A stretch of DNA of 43,633 nt from an uncultured Candidatus Poseidoniales archaeon (GTDB taxonomy: Archaea; Thermoplasmatota; Poseidoniia; Poseidoniales; Poseidoniaceae), in assembly GCA_905181785.1 (NCBI GenBank), contig CAJIZC010000013.1:1-43633 (forward strand). Reading direction: 5' to 3'. The notes under the pieces are model-generated. The model was not told the origin of the DNA and did not search any database. It saw only the letters and a list, made by a program, of their open reading frames with translations. Positions 16,498 to 23,894 of this stretch are shown piece by piece (the stretch's first letter is position 1; the number at the start of each line of letters is the position of its first letter). A program made the translations under genes and the position numbers.

Positions 16498-17077
16498 CGG
16501 GGCGTCCTGCATGTGCTAACTGAGCGTTGGACCAACTATGATCTCCGGTGATCTCTAGGCCAAGCCAAGGGGGCAATTCTACCGGGTGGTCTTCTTCAGG
16601 CAACTCAACTTCGGCAAGAATTAATCCAGCAAGTTCACCTTCAAACTCATCGACTTCCCAAAGCAGCCCGTCAGCGCCACGCCATTCGTACCTGCGCTTC
16701 GATACTGAAGGATAAGCACCAGTTGCTGCAATTTGATGACCAAGAGCCAACGGCAATCCCCATTCAAGTTCATGGGCGCTGGCGTTGGTGCGGCGGCCCT
16801 TGAGGGTGAACACGGCCCGTTCATCAACAAGGCGCATGCGTGCAATCCAATCTGCTTCGGTTTGAAAGAGTTCCAATTCAGATTCCGCCATTTTTTGGAA
16901 CCGTTTCACGCCCATGTATGACAACCAACCCTCGCTTTGGAGCACTTCATTTGAATGAAGGTAAAATTGGGAGATTTGGCTGGAACCTTCGCCTTCTCGC
17001 CACGGGTGCGTCTCTTGTACGTTGACAAAAAATCGGCGCTCGATTTCGATGTGGCTCTTCCTTGCGCCGAACCCCAT
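16484..17077 (-). CDS. CYTH-domain protein (triphosphate tunnel family)
   Basis: The product has 197 residues. The N-terminal HIEIERRFFV is the CYTH signature ExExK with Arg15 in place of Lys (Glu11, Glu13). Further tunnel strands follow in order: RMRLVDERAVFTLKGR, HELEWGL, KRRYEWRG, and WEVDEFEGELAGLILAEVELP, all alternating charged residues as in triphosphate-binding tunnel enzymes. Family members are class IV adenylate cyclases, thiamine triphosphatases and inorganic triphosphatases that bind triphosphate with a divalent metal. Which reaction this one does is not decidable; the close 'adenylate cyclase-like' archaeal relatives are mostly uncharacterised. It is soluble and monocistronic. 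Confidence 0.85.
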   Translation of the reverse strand: MGFGARKSHIEIERRFFVNVQETHPWREGEGSSQISQFYLHSNEVLQSEGWLSYMGVKRFQKMAESELELFQTEADWIARMRLVDERAVFTLKGRRTNASAHELEWGLPLALGHQIAATGAYPSVSKRRYEWRGADGLLWEVDEFEGELAGLILAEVELPEEDHPVELPPWLGLEITGDHSWSNAQLAHAGRPVKQP

Positions 17078-17190
17078 GGCCTATCTGATGCAGCGATGGT
17101 TTATGATTGTCAAGCCCAATGGCAGAAATCAGAACTTCATTTCCCTTCAGTGAGATCTACATTTTCTGGTGGAGCAACGTTGTCAAATCC

Positions 17191-17219
17191 ATTTACCAAC
17201 TTATTGATATGCACCCCTC
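17191..17219 (+). promoter_or_regulatory. Promoter-proximal element, copy 1 (before the membrane-tethered regulator)
   Basis: The element consists of ATTTACCAAC, two variable bases, ATTGATA, then TGCACCCCT. It begins 43 bases before the ATG at 17234. The ATTGATA part sits at TATA-box distance for a leaderless or very short-leader transcript. The same three blocks recur at 18067-18099 before the beta-propeller gene. Confidence 0.7.
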
Positions 17220-17233
17220 TTAGATTCACAGCG

Positions 17234-18061
17234 ATGAAAGGGGTCTATCTTGTTCGCTTCCTGGCCGCCATGGCTTTATTCTCAATCTGCAGCGGGGCTG
17301 TCCTTTTTGAGAAAGGGGTCGCTCTTAGCGAACCTGATGCACTGGCCGGGGACGAAGGAGAGGGCTTTACCACAGATTCAGACACACTCGAAACAGAGGC
17401 CGTTGAGGAGCCACTCAACGCCGAACCCGAACAACATACGCCATCCGAACAGGACAACCAGTTACCGAATATTCTCTTTGGATTTGGAGGGGGTATTTTC
17501 TCTTCGATGATGTTTGGCTCTCTCTTCTTTGAATTCATACGAATTGTATTTTTCATGTCCTTTCTCACCCCGCTCATAGCAAAAAGAGAATCGGGGGAGG
17601 AGCGAACGGCCGGCCGCATCTTGGGATATGTGGAAGGAAATGCAGGAATTCACTTTTCAGCGTTAAGGGATGGTTTGGGTTTGGCAAACGGGGTGACAGC
17701 ATACCACCTGCAGATTCTTGAAAAAGAGGGATCGATTGTTTCTTGGCGAGATGGAAAGTGGAGAAGGTATGTTGTTTCAACCCTTTCTCCTGAAGAAATA
17801 GACTCAATCCCCCACCCCCTCGTCGGGACCCGACTAGCGATTTTAGAAATTTTACAGCAATCCAAAACCCTTGGTTTGACCGGCAAGGAAATACAGGAAA
17901 AATTATCGATTTCACGCCAATTGTGTTCCCATCATATGGACGCCTTGCGTCGAGCCGATTTTGTACAAAAGGCGAATTCGAAGAGAAAAGCTCCGTGGCT
18001 GCTCTCCGAGAACGGCACGGCGCAGCTCACCTTACTCGGAAAAAAAATTGCGACGTTGTAA
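17234..18061 (+). CDS. Membrane-tethered transcriptional regulator with two winged-helix domains
   Basis: The product has 275 residues. It has an N-terminal hydrophobic segment (5-25), an acidic, probably external stretch (32-78), a second hydrophobic segment (about 79-115) and then two cytosolic winged-helix domains: about 125-183 (GNAGIHFSALRDGLGLANGV, then YHLQILEKEGSI) and about 197-270 (LGLTGKEIQEKLSISRQLCS, then HHMDALRRADFV). The layout fits archaeal ArsR/MarR-like regulators held at the membrane. The frame is open from 16955, but the upstream part runs antisense to the CYTH gene, and the ATG at 17234 lies at the right distance from the promoter element. The acidic loop could sense something outside. 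The shared element before the adjacent propeller gene suggests it controls itself and that gene. Confidence 0.82.
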   Translation: MKGVYLVRFLAAMALFSICSGAVLFEKGVALSEPDALAGDEGEGFTTDSDTLETEAVEEPLNAEPEQHTPSEQDNQLPNILFGFGGGIFSSMMFGSLFFEFIRIVFFMSFLTPLIAKRESGEERTAGRILGYVEGNAGIHFSALRDGLGLANGVTAYHLQILEKEGSIVSWRDGKWRRYVVSTLSPEEIDSIPHPLVGTRLAILEILQQSKTLGLTGKEIQEKLSISRQLCSHHMDALRRADFVQKANSKRKAPWLLSENGTAQLTLLGKKIATL

Positions 18062-18066
18062 AATCA

Positions 18067-18099
18067 ATTTACCAACCCATTGATACCAAGTGCACCCCT
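18067..18099 (+). promoter_or_regulatory. Promoter-proximal element, copy 2 (before the beta-propeller lipoprotein)
   Basis: This copy has the same ordered blocks as 17191-17219: ATTTACCAAC, two bases, ATTGATA, then TGCACCCCT, with about five extra bases before the last block. ATTTACCAAC begins 42 bases before the ATG at 18109, almost the same distance as in copy 1. A second ACCAA follows ATTGAT here. Confidence 0.7.
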
Positions 18100-18108
18100 A
18101 GTGGTGCC

Positions 18109-20403
18109 ATGAAGGCAGAGAAAGTTGTCGCAATTGGCGTTCTTACATTGATGCTGATGTCCGGATGTTTGGGCGCAGTGGACCCGGCAATCGAAAATCC
18201 AACCGTTGAGCTTCCCGAAGATTGGAACACAACCGTTGCTCGCACGACTTCGAGTCCACAATTGAATCAGTTTTCTGATTGCGACGAACTAGAGACGGCC
18301 CTCAAACTTTCGATTGAAGAAGAGGCCCGAACCCAAATCCTGCAAGCCATCGAAGAGCAGTATTCCTACGGCGGCATTTGGATGGAAGACGACATGGCAT
18401 TGGCAGAATCGGCGGATGGTGGCAGTTCCACCCCCACGGCAACACCAAAACGGATCGAAGGGACAGACTTTTCTGGAACAAACAATCAAGAGCAAGGGGT
18501 CGATGAAGCAGATTTTGTCAAAACCGACGGCTACAACATCTACTTCCTCAACGGGAAAAACCTCGTTATATTCGGCGTTCCTGAATTTGGAGAACTGACC
18601 CTTCTTTCCACCACGGCCATCCAAGGGAATCCAACGGCTATGATGCTCGATGGCGATCGCCTGGTTGTCATTTCCTCCGTTTCGACCTGGTCGATCAACA
18701 GCAACGACCCACTCGCTGCAGAACTTGGTTGGGACGACGCTCAAAACACATATCGAACTTCATCACTGACCAAGTTCTCTGTCATTGACGTGTCAAACCG
18801 TTCAGCCCCAACAATGGCCAAAGAGCTCTTCTTAGAGGGCAGTTACATGACCGCCCGTGAAGTCAACGGGACCGTTCGCACTGTGACTCACGCTTGGATG
18901 AACATTCCAGGTCTTCAAACGTGGCTTGACCTTCCAACGGGCTATTGGAGCCTTGATTACGACGACCCATTGCGCCTCGAACTTCGTGAGAAAGTTGGCT
19001 ATCAAACCATTCTCGAGAACCAAATGACGTTGTCAAAACTCGCTCTTGTTGATATCTTACCAAAGGTGTACGAGCGGGTTGACGGAGCGCTCACAATCCA
19101 CACCATGGACGAAGATGCATGCGCCGATTTCGCTGCACCAGGAGACGGCTTGAACAGAGGCTTCAACAGCATCTTCACCTTTGATTTGAACGACGAGAAC
19201 TTTGCCTTCCAGGCCGATCACATCGTCGGAAACTACCCCATGGTTTACGCCTCTGAAGACGTGCTTGTGCTGACAGAAAACGCCTGGGACTGGTGGTGGT
19301 TCTGGGGCAACGACAACATGGATGAAGCCACAAACATTCACACATTCGACATCTCAAATCCCGGCGACACCGTCTACACGGGATCGGGGCGGGTCAACGG
19401 AACAATTCTGAATCAATTTTCAATTTCTGAACACCAGGGCGTCCTGCGCATCGCAGCAACCTCGGGCCAATGGGCACGGTGGTGGATGGAAAACCCCGAG
19501 CCAATGAGCTCGAGCGTTATCGCACTCGAGAGAGGTGTTGATGTGGAGACCGATCAACAGGTGTTGGTCGAAGTGGGTCGCGTCGACAACATCGCTCCCG
19601 AAGAACGAATTTGGAGCGCACGATTCGATGGCGATCGCTGTTACCTCGTCACCTTCCGCCAAATCGACCCGTTGTGGGTCATCGATATGTCAGATGAAAC
19701 CAACCCAACCATACTCGGGGAACTTGAAATCCCCGGTGTCTCGACCTACATCCACCCACTCTCACGCGATCACCTGCTGACCATTGGCATGGGCCCGGGT
19801 GAAGACGGACTCGGACTTGATTGGTCAAACACCCGCTTGTCGTTGTTCAACATCAGCGATCCATCCACTCCTGCGGTTGACGATGTCCTTTCGCTCACCC
19901 CTGTCGCGGATTCAAATAATTCAGGATGGACGTGGTCCTACTCTGAGGCATCATATGAGCACAAGGCCTTCCAATACTGGGCGCCCAAGGGGTTGCTTGC
20001 CGTGCCTCTTTCAACCTACAAGTATGACAGTTGGTATGATGGATATACATACGTCAGCAAACTCATGATTGTCAATGTTTCAGAAGAGACTGGAACGATG
20101 TCGGTGCACGGGGAAGTCAACCACTCAATGTTCTACAATGGCAACGACCGGACATCCTACTACGGAAACCATGACATTCGCCGCTCAATTTTCATGGGCG
20201 ATTTCATCTATGCCATTTCCGCTCAAGGTGTGACGGCCACCAACCTCACAACGATGGAACGTTCATCTTCAATCGAACTGACATATGAGGAACAGTGCTT
20301 CTATTGCGAAGAGGAAGGCTCGGTTGAGACAGAAGGCGAAGATCGGCCAGTTTCTGACTCAGGAACGCCAGCAGAGAGTGAAACTTCTTCTGAATCCAAT
20401 TGA
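18109..20403 (+). CDS. Secreted beta-propeller domain lipoprotein (PF09826-like)
   Basis: The product has 764 residues from the ATG at 18109. The signal peptide ends in lipobox LMSGC (Cys20), so it is anchored outside the membrane. The diagnostic segment NNQEQGVDEADFVKTDGYNI, followed by a FLNGKNLVIFGV strand, is the start of the secreted 'beta propeller domain' family. Repeated LVVISS, FSVIDVSNRS, HTFDISNPGD, WVIDMSDETNP and LSLFNISDPS strands form the later blades. It ends in a Glu/Ser/Thr-rich tail after a CFYCEEE cysteine pair. Ligand and function are unknown. The frame is open from 17923, but that would overlap the regulator gene. Expression is probably tied to the preceding regulator through the shared upstream element. 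Confidence 0.9.
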   Translation: MKAEKVVAIGVLTLMLMSGCLGAVDPAIENPTVELPEDWNTTVARTTSSPQLNQFSDCDELETALKLSIEEEARTQILQAIEEQYSYGGIWMEDDMALAESADGGSSTPTATPKRIEGTDFSGTNNQEQGVDEADFVKTDGYNIYFLNGKNLVIFGVPEFGELTLLSTTAIQGNPTAMMLDGDRLVVISSVSTWSINSNDPLAAELGWDDAQNTYRTSSLTKFSVIDVSNRSAPTMAKELFLEGSYMTAREVNGTVRTVTHAWMNIPGLQTWLDLPTGYWSLDYDDPLRLELREKVGYQTILENQMTLSKLALVDILPKVYERVDGALTIHTMDEDACADFAAPGDGLNRGFNSIFTFDLNDENFAFQADHIVGNYPMVYASEDVLVLTENAWDWWWFWGNDNMDEATNIHTFDISNPGDTVYTGSGRVNGTILNQFSISEHQGVLRIAATSGQWARWWMENPEPMSSSVIALERGVDVETDQQVLVEVGRVDNIAPEERIWSARFDGDRCYLVTFRQIDPLWVIDMSDETNPTILGELEIPGVSTYIHPLSRDHLLTIGMGPGEDGLGLDWSNTRLSLFNISDPSTPAVDDVLSLTPVADSNNSGWTWSYSEASYEHKAFQYWAPKGLLAVPLSTYKYDSWYDGYTYVSKLMIVNVSEETGTMSVHGEVNHSMFYNGNDRTSYYGNHDIRRSIFMGDFIYAISAQGVTATNLTTMERSSSIELTYEEQCFYCEEEGSVETEGEDRPVSDSGTPAESETSSESN

Positions 20404-20413
20404 GGCCGACGTC

Positions 20414-21358
20414 ATGGCACCAACTGTGGGCATTGTCGGGTGTGGGCGTTGGGGGTCTGTTCACCTCCAAGCAGCACTCAGGCTCAAGGCTCAAGGCCAC
20501 CTTGGCCGAGTGGTTGTGGCCGACACCAATGAGGGCCGACGATCAGAGGCTGCCGGTGCGGACGCCACCTATTCGGGACTTTTTGCCATGTGCCAGGCTG
20601 AACCATTAGATCTTGTCCTTCTAGCAACTCCAAACCCCTCGCACGAACCGCTCGGTTTGCTGGTGCTCGGCTTCGGGCTTCGGGCCATCATCGAGAAACC
20701 ATTCGCCTCCTCTCCAGAGGGCGTACAACGTCTTCTTTCCGAGGCTCAAAGAAACGGTTGCTATGTCACTTCAGGCCATTTATTGCGCCACCATGCAGGC
20801 ATTCAAGCAATCGAAAACCTGGTTCGAAACAACGTTCTTGGCGCCACCAAACACATGGAATACACGCGCCAAACCATGCGCCCAAAACCAGAGGGCACAA
20901 CGATCCTCGAAGGGCTTGCATCCCATGGGTTAAACACAGTTGAATTCATGAATAACCAAAACCAGGAACTTCGTCTTTTGTCAATCGACTACCACTTATC
21001 CGATGGAACCTCAACTGAATTGAACCTTGCAACAGGAGCCGTAATTCGTTACGCCATGACAGAGGATGCAAAAGCCGAGGAACACGCTCGAGTCAATGTA
21101 TCTTGGTCTGCAGAAAAAGAAATCCGAGAACTCGCTGTTGTGGGGGAAAAAGGGAGCGCATCCATCGATTTTGGACAACATCAAACCTTCACCTTGAACG
21201 GTGAGAGCCAAGCGATCAACGCAACACACGGGCCTCTTGAGGCTCAAATTTTAGACGCATTGTCAAAGACAGAAACCACGACAGAATCGCGCCTAGAATT
21301 GATGAGCACCGCGCACCTTTTGGAAAACATATTAACGCGGTCGACCCAACAAAACTGA
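20414..21358 (+). CDS. Gfo/Idh/MocA-family NAD(P)-dependent oxidoreductase
   Basis: The product has 314 residues. The N-terminal Rossmann motif VGIVGCGRWG gives GxGxxG at 9-14. LLATPNPSHEP and the signature IIEKPFA follow, with the lysine and proline of the family's EKP motif. The C-terminal half is the alpha/beta dimer and substrate domain. Members oxidise or epimerise sugars and inositols or act on biliverdin; the substrate is unknown here. The start ATG follows GAGG by eight bases and lies ten bases after the propeller gene's stop, so readthrough is likely. The frame extends back to 20285 but into the propeller gene. Confidence 0.88.
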   Translation: MAPTVGIVGCGRWGSVHLQAALRLKAQGHLGRVVVADTNEGRRSEAAGADATYSGLFAMCQAEPLDLVLLATPNPSHEPLGLLVLGFGLRAIIEKPFASSPEGVQRLLSEAQRNGCYVTSGHLLRHHAGIQAIENLVRNNVLGATKHMEYTRQTMRPKPEGTTILEGLASHGLNTVEFMNNQNQELRLLSIDYHLSDGTSTELNLATGAVIRYAMTEDAKAEEHARVNVSWSAEKEIRELAVVGEKGSASIDFGQHQTFTLNGESQAINATHGPLEAQILDALSKTETTTESRLELMSTAHLLENILTRSTQQN

Positions 21359-21406
21359 TGCTTTGGTTTGCGAGTATTCAAGAATTGGATGCGTTTGGCA
21401 TGAGGC

Positions 21407-21760
21407 ATGGGCCTCTCCTACACCACCGTGCAACGCTTGTTTGTTGGCAGCTTTATTGCCTCTGCAATCACATGGTTCACTCAAGACAATTACACCGACG
21501 CAGCCCTTGTGCTGATCGCTCTTTCAGCCCTCATCGGCATTGCATGGGGACTTTCTGAACGGGAGATGACCTTTGAGCACCTCGGGATGAACCAAGCAGG
21601 TGTTCTCACAATCCTCGCCTTTTTCGCTTCAATCGCCCTCTTTGCAGAAGTTGGCATTCGTGTATGGGGCTTTCCAACCACTGGCTCTTACGTCCTCTCC
21701 TTGTTCTTCGTCGGATCGTTTTGGTGGACCAGCGCCCTTATTCAACCGAAGAACAACTGA
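21407..21760 (+). CDS. Small four-helix membrane protein
   Basis: The product has 117 residues, almost entirely hydrophobic, with four predicted transmembrane helices (about 8-25, 31-48, 63-83, 90-111) and short loops. Nothing catalytic is visible, and I know no named family. It follows the oxidoreductase gene by 48 bases on the same strand, so it may be cotranscribed. Confidence 0.65.
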   Translation: MGLSYTTVQRLFVGSFIASAITWFTQDNYTDAALVLIALSALIGIAWGLSEREMTFEHLGMNQAGVLTILAFFASIALFAEVGIRVWGFPTTGSYVLSLFFVGSFWWTSALIQPKNN

Positions 21761-21802
21761 TGCTGGAAACGAACCCCCTCTCTCGCCTGAACAGGGCGAA
21801 GG

Positions 21803-23203
21803 GTGAAAGACCTCAGGCCGAACCATGCATCGATTGATATGGCAAAGTACGGCGACCACCCCGACCTCCCTCAACGGCTCGAAGCCTTGCTTATGGATGA
21901 TGTTCATACCGTTTTCATCAAGGCAGATTGCCCGCCAAGGGTCAAACGCGGTTCGATTGGCCAACTGAAACTCGTTGAAGTCGAGGGCGCAGATGACGGC
22001 AAGTGGGACACGCTGCGGATGGAATCCCTTCAGGAAGAACTTGTTGGGCTCATCGATGAACACCGGCATCGAAGCGACTGCTTTCTCGAAATCGATCGTA
22101 AAGGTTGCCAGGTCCTCCAACTCGGTGATTTGAGAATTTCATGCGCCTGGCCCCCCTTCGCAGATGCCCGAGAAATTACCATCGTCCGTCCCGTAGCAAA
22201 ACTTTCCCTTGACGAGTATGAATTGGATCAACGCTTGATTGACCGCCTTGCAGATCATCACCGTGGCGTGTTCATTTGTGGCCGGCCGGGTTCGGGAAAA
22301 ACCACCCTTGCGCAAGCCATCGCGGAATACCTCGACACCGACGTTGGTGCGATGGTTAAGACAATGGAAGCGCCCCGTGATTTGCAATTGGCTGACCGAA
22401 TCACGCAGTACGCTCCATTGGAAGGCGACTTGGAAAAGACAGCCGAGATTATCTTCCTCGTACGACCTGATTTCGTCATCTTCGATGAAGTTCGCCGAGC
22501 CCGAGATTTCGAAATTTTCGCCGACGTCCGTCTTGCTGGTGTTGGGCTTTTGGGCGTCACGCACGCAAACTCAGCCCTCGAGGCCATTCAGCGTTTGATT
22601 GGAAAGGTCGAACTTGGACTCGTGAGCCAAGTGCTCGACACCATCATTCACGTTGAAGCCGGACAAATCGAGCAGGTCATGGAACTTCGAATGACCGTTA
22701 AACCGCCGACTGGCATGCAAGAGGAACTCGCTCGGCCCGTGATTGAAGTGGTTGAATTCCCAAGCGGGAAGATCACCCACGAAATGTTTGCTTTTGGTTC
22801 GGAAATCGCTGTCGTACCAGTGGAAGGACGCCAAGCAACAGCGCTTTCGCCGATGAAGACGCTTGCCAGAGACCAACTCATTCACATTATCCAACAATGG
22901 GTGGGCGTTGAGTGTAAGGTTCAGTTCAAAGGGGAATCGAATGCGACAATTTACGCCCCACAAAACATGATTTCAACCTTGATTGGCAAGGGCGGGGAGA
23001 ACGTTCGCCAACTTCAAGAAGAACTCGGGGGACTCCACCTCAACATCGAATCCTTCGATGAGATGCCCGATTCGCTGGCAAACGCCTCCAATCCGCACTG
23101 GCGCGACACCTCGGACAAGAGAAGCAAAGGCAGTCGAGCTTGGGAGCAGAATTCCCGGGGTCAAAACCCCCGGAAACCCAAGGGGAAGAAAAACCGTCGG
23201 TGA
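21803..23203 (+). CDS. PINA-like ATPase with KH domain but no PIN domain
   Basis: The product has 466 residues. The order of parts equals archaeal PINA proteins after their PIN domain: a VHTVFIKADCPPRVKRG entry strand (34-50), SDCFLEIDRKGCQVLQLGD (91-109), REITIVRPV (123-131), Walker A GRPGSGKT (160-167), Walker B FVIFDEV (224-230), a GVTHAN sensor, a KH domain with IGKGGENV, and a Lys/Arg-rich tail. PINA proteins are hexameric, type-II/IV-secretion-like ATPases with branch-migration and RNA- or DNA-binding roles. They normally begin with a PIN nuclease domain of roughly 130-180 residues. That domain is absent here, and the preceding gene does not encode it. The start is GTG at 21803 or ATG at 21839; both leave out a PIN domain. 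Confidence 0.88.
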   Translation: MKDLRPNHASIDMAKYGDHPDLPQRLEALLMDDVHTVFIKADCPPRVKRGSIGQLKLVEVEGADDGKWDTLRMESLQEELVGLIDEHRHRSDCFLEIDRKGCQVLQLGDLRISCAWPPFADAREITIVRPVAKLSLDEYELDQRLIDRLADHHRGVFICGRPGSGKTTLAQAIAEYLDTDVGAMVKTMEAPRDLQLADRITQYAPLEGDLEKTAEIIFLVRPDFVIFDEVRRARDFEIFADVRLAGVGLLGVTHANSALEAIQRLIGKVELGLVSQVLDTIIHVEAGQIEQVMELRMTVKPPTGMQEELARPVIEVVEFPSGKITHEMFAFGSEIAVVPVEGRQATALSPMKTLARDQLIHIIQQWVGVECKVQFKGESNATIYAPQNMISTLIGKGGENVRQLQEELGGLHLNIESFDEMPDSLANASNPHWRDTSDKRSKGSRAWEQNSRGQNPRKPKGKKNRR

Positions 23204-23251
23204 TTTTCACCCATTACCCCTTCTTGTAAGGCAATCAAACCGTGGCCCGTA

Positions 23252-23263
23252 GAAAAATATAGG
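23252..23263 (+). promoter_or_regulatory. TATA box before the three-gene membrane/coiled-coil cluster
   Basis: GAAAAATATAGG resembles a BRE plus TATA element. It is centred about 43 bases before the ATG at 23301, which would give a leader of some 17 bases. A further AT-rich TTTTTTAAGTA at 23269-23279 lies at leaderless distance, so initiation could be at either. Confidence 0.55.
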
Positions 23264-23300
23264 GCCGTTTTTTAAGTATGATGAGTTGGGAAAATGGAAC

Positions 23301-23885
23301 ATGACCACGAAGAAAAGTACGGCATCTCACGATGGCCGAGCGCTCGTGAAGTTTCTGTTGGAAAACCGAATGATGATGAGTTGGGTTTCCATTCTCATGA
23401 TTATCTATGCTGTTTGGGCAACAATCGAAGTTCTTACCAACGCAAGCGGCGCCACCTGGTGGCCTCCTAACACCGGCATACCTGCTTCCGACCTCTACAA
23501 AAATCCAGACGCTGTACAGAACATCAACAACGGCTGGATCATCGGCCTCGGTGCTGTTTTCGGGACCGTGGGCTCAATGATTCAATACTTCTACAGGGCC
23601 GCTCCATACGTCGATGCATCGATGCAAGCCACAGCGGCACTCATCATCTCTGCAGTGAAGGAAGACGAAATCCAAGAATCTGCTGAAAAACTTGCCAAAG
23701 AAATTGTAGCGCAGGAGAAGGAAGAGGCAGAGCACGAAGCAGAAGTGGAAGCGGAAGCGGAAGCAGCAGTGGAAGCGGAGGCAGAAGCGGAAGCGGAAGC
23801 AGAAGCGGAACCTGCAGAAGGCGAAGAAGAACACGACGAAAGCGCTGAACCGTCGGAAGAAGAAGGACAGCGACAAAAATTCTGA
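23301..23885 (+). CDS. Two-helix membrane protein with long Glu/Ala-rich cytosolic tail
   Basis: The product has 194 residues. Two transmembrane helices (about 24-46 and 78-98) enclose an external loop with the segment WWPPNTG. Downstream an amphipathic helix (about 100-140) runs into a very acidic EA-repeat tail (about 140-185). The tail is encoded by short GAAGCGGAAGCAGAA-type DNA repeats. A TTG at 23286 could add five residues. I recognise no family. The next gene starts nine bases after the stop, so the two are an operon. The acidic tail could bind the basic faces of a partner protein; this is inference. Confidence 0.72.
   Translation: MTTKKSTASHDGRALVKFLLENRMMMSWVSILMIIYAVWATIEVLTNASGATWWPPNTGIPASDLYKNPDAVQNINNGWIIGLGAVFGTVGSMIQYFYRAAPYVDASMQATAALIISAVKEDEIQESAEKLAKEIVAQEKEEAEHEAEVEAEAEAAVEAEAEAEAEAEAEPAEGEEEHDESAEPSEEEGQRQKF
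23745..23812 (+). repeat. Degenerate GAAGCG/GAAGCA tandem repeat coding for an EA tail
   Basis: Six-base units (GAAGCG, GAAGCA, GAGGCA) are repeated through this stretch in frame, giving alternating Glu-Ala in the protein at 23301-23885. It is prone to length variation by slippage. Confidence 0.7.
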
Positions 23886-23894
23886 GGTGAAAAT

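Noticed and set aside
16955-17233. Upstream extension of the membrane-tethered regulator
   Set aside because: It is antisense to the CYTH gene and crosses the promoter element. The ATG at 17234 starts a proper hydrophobic segment.
23745-23812. Short repeats that could suggest a CRISPR array
   Set aside because: The units are six bases, in frame and without spacers, coding for a Glu-Ala tail. No cas genes are present.
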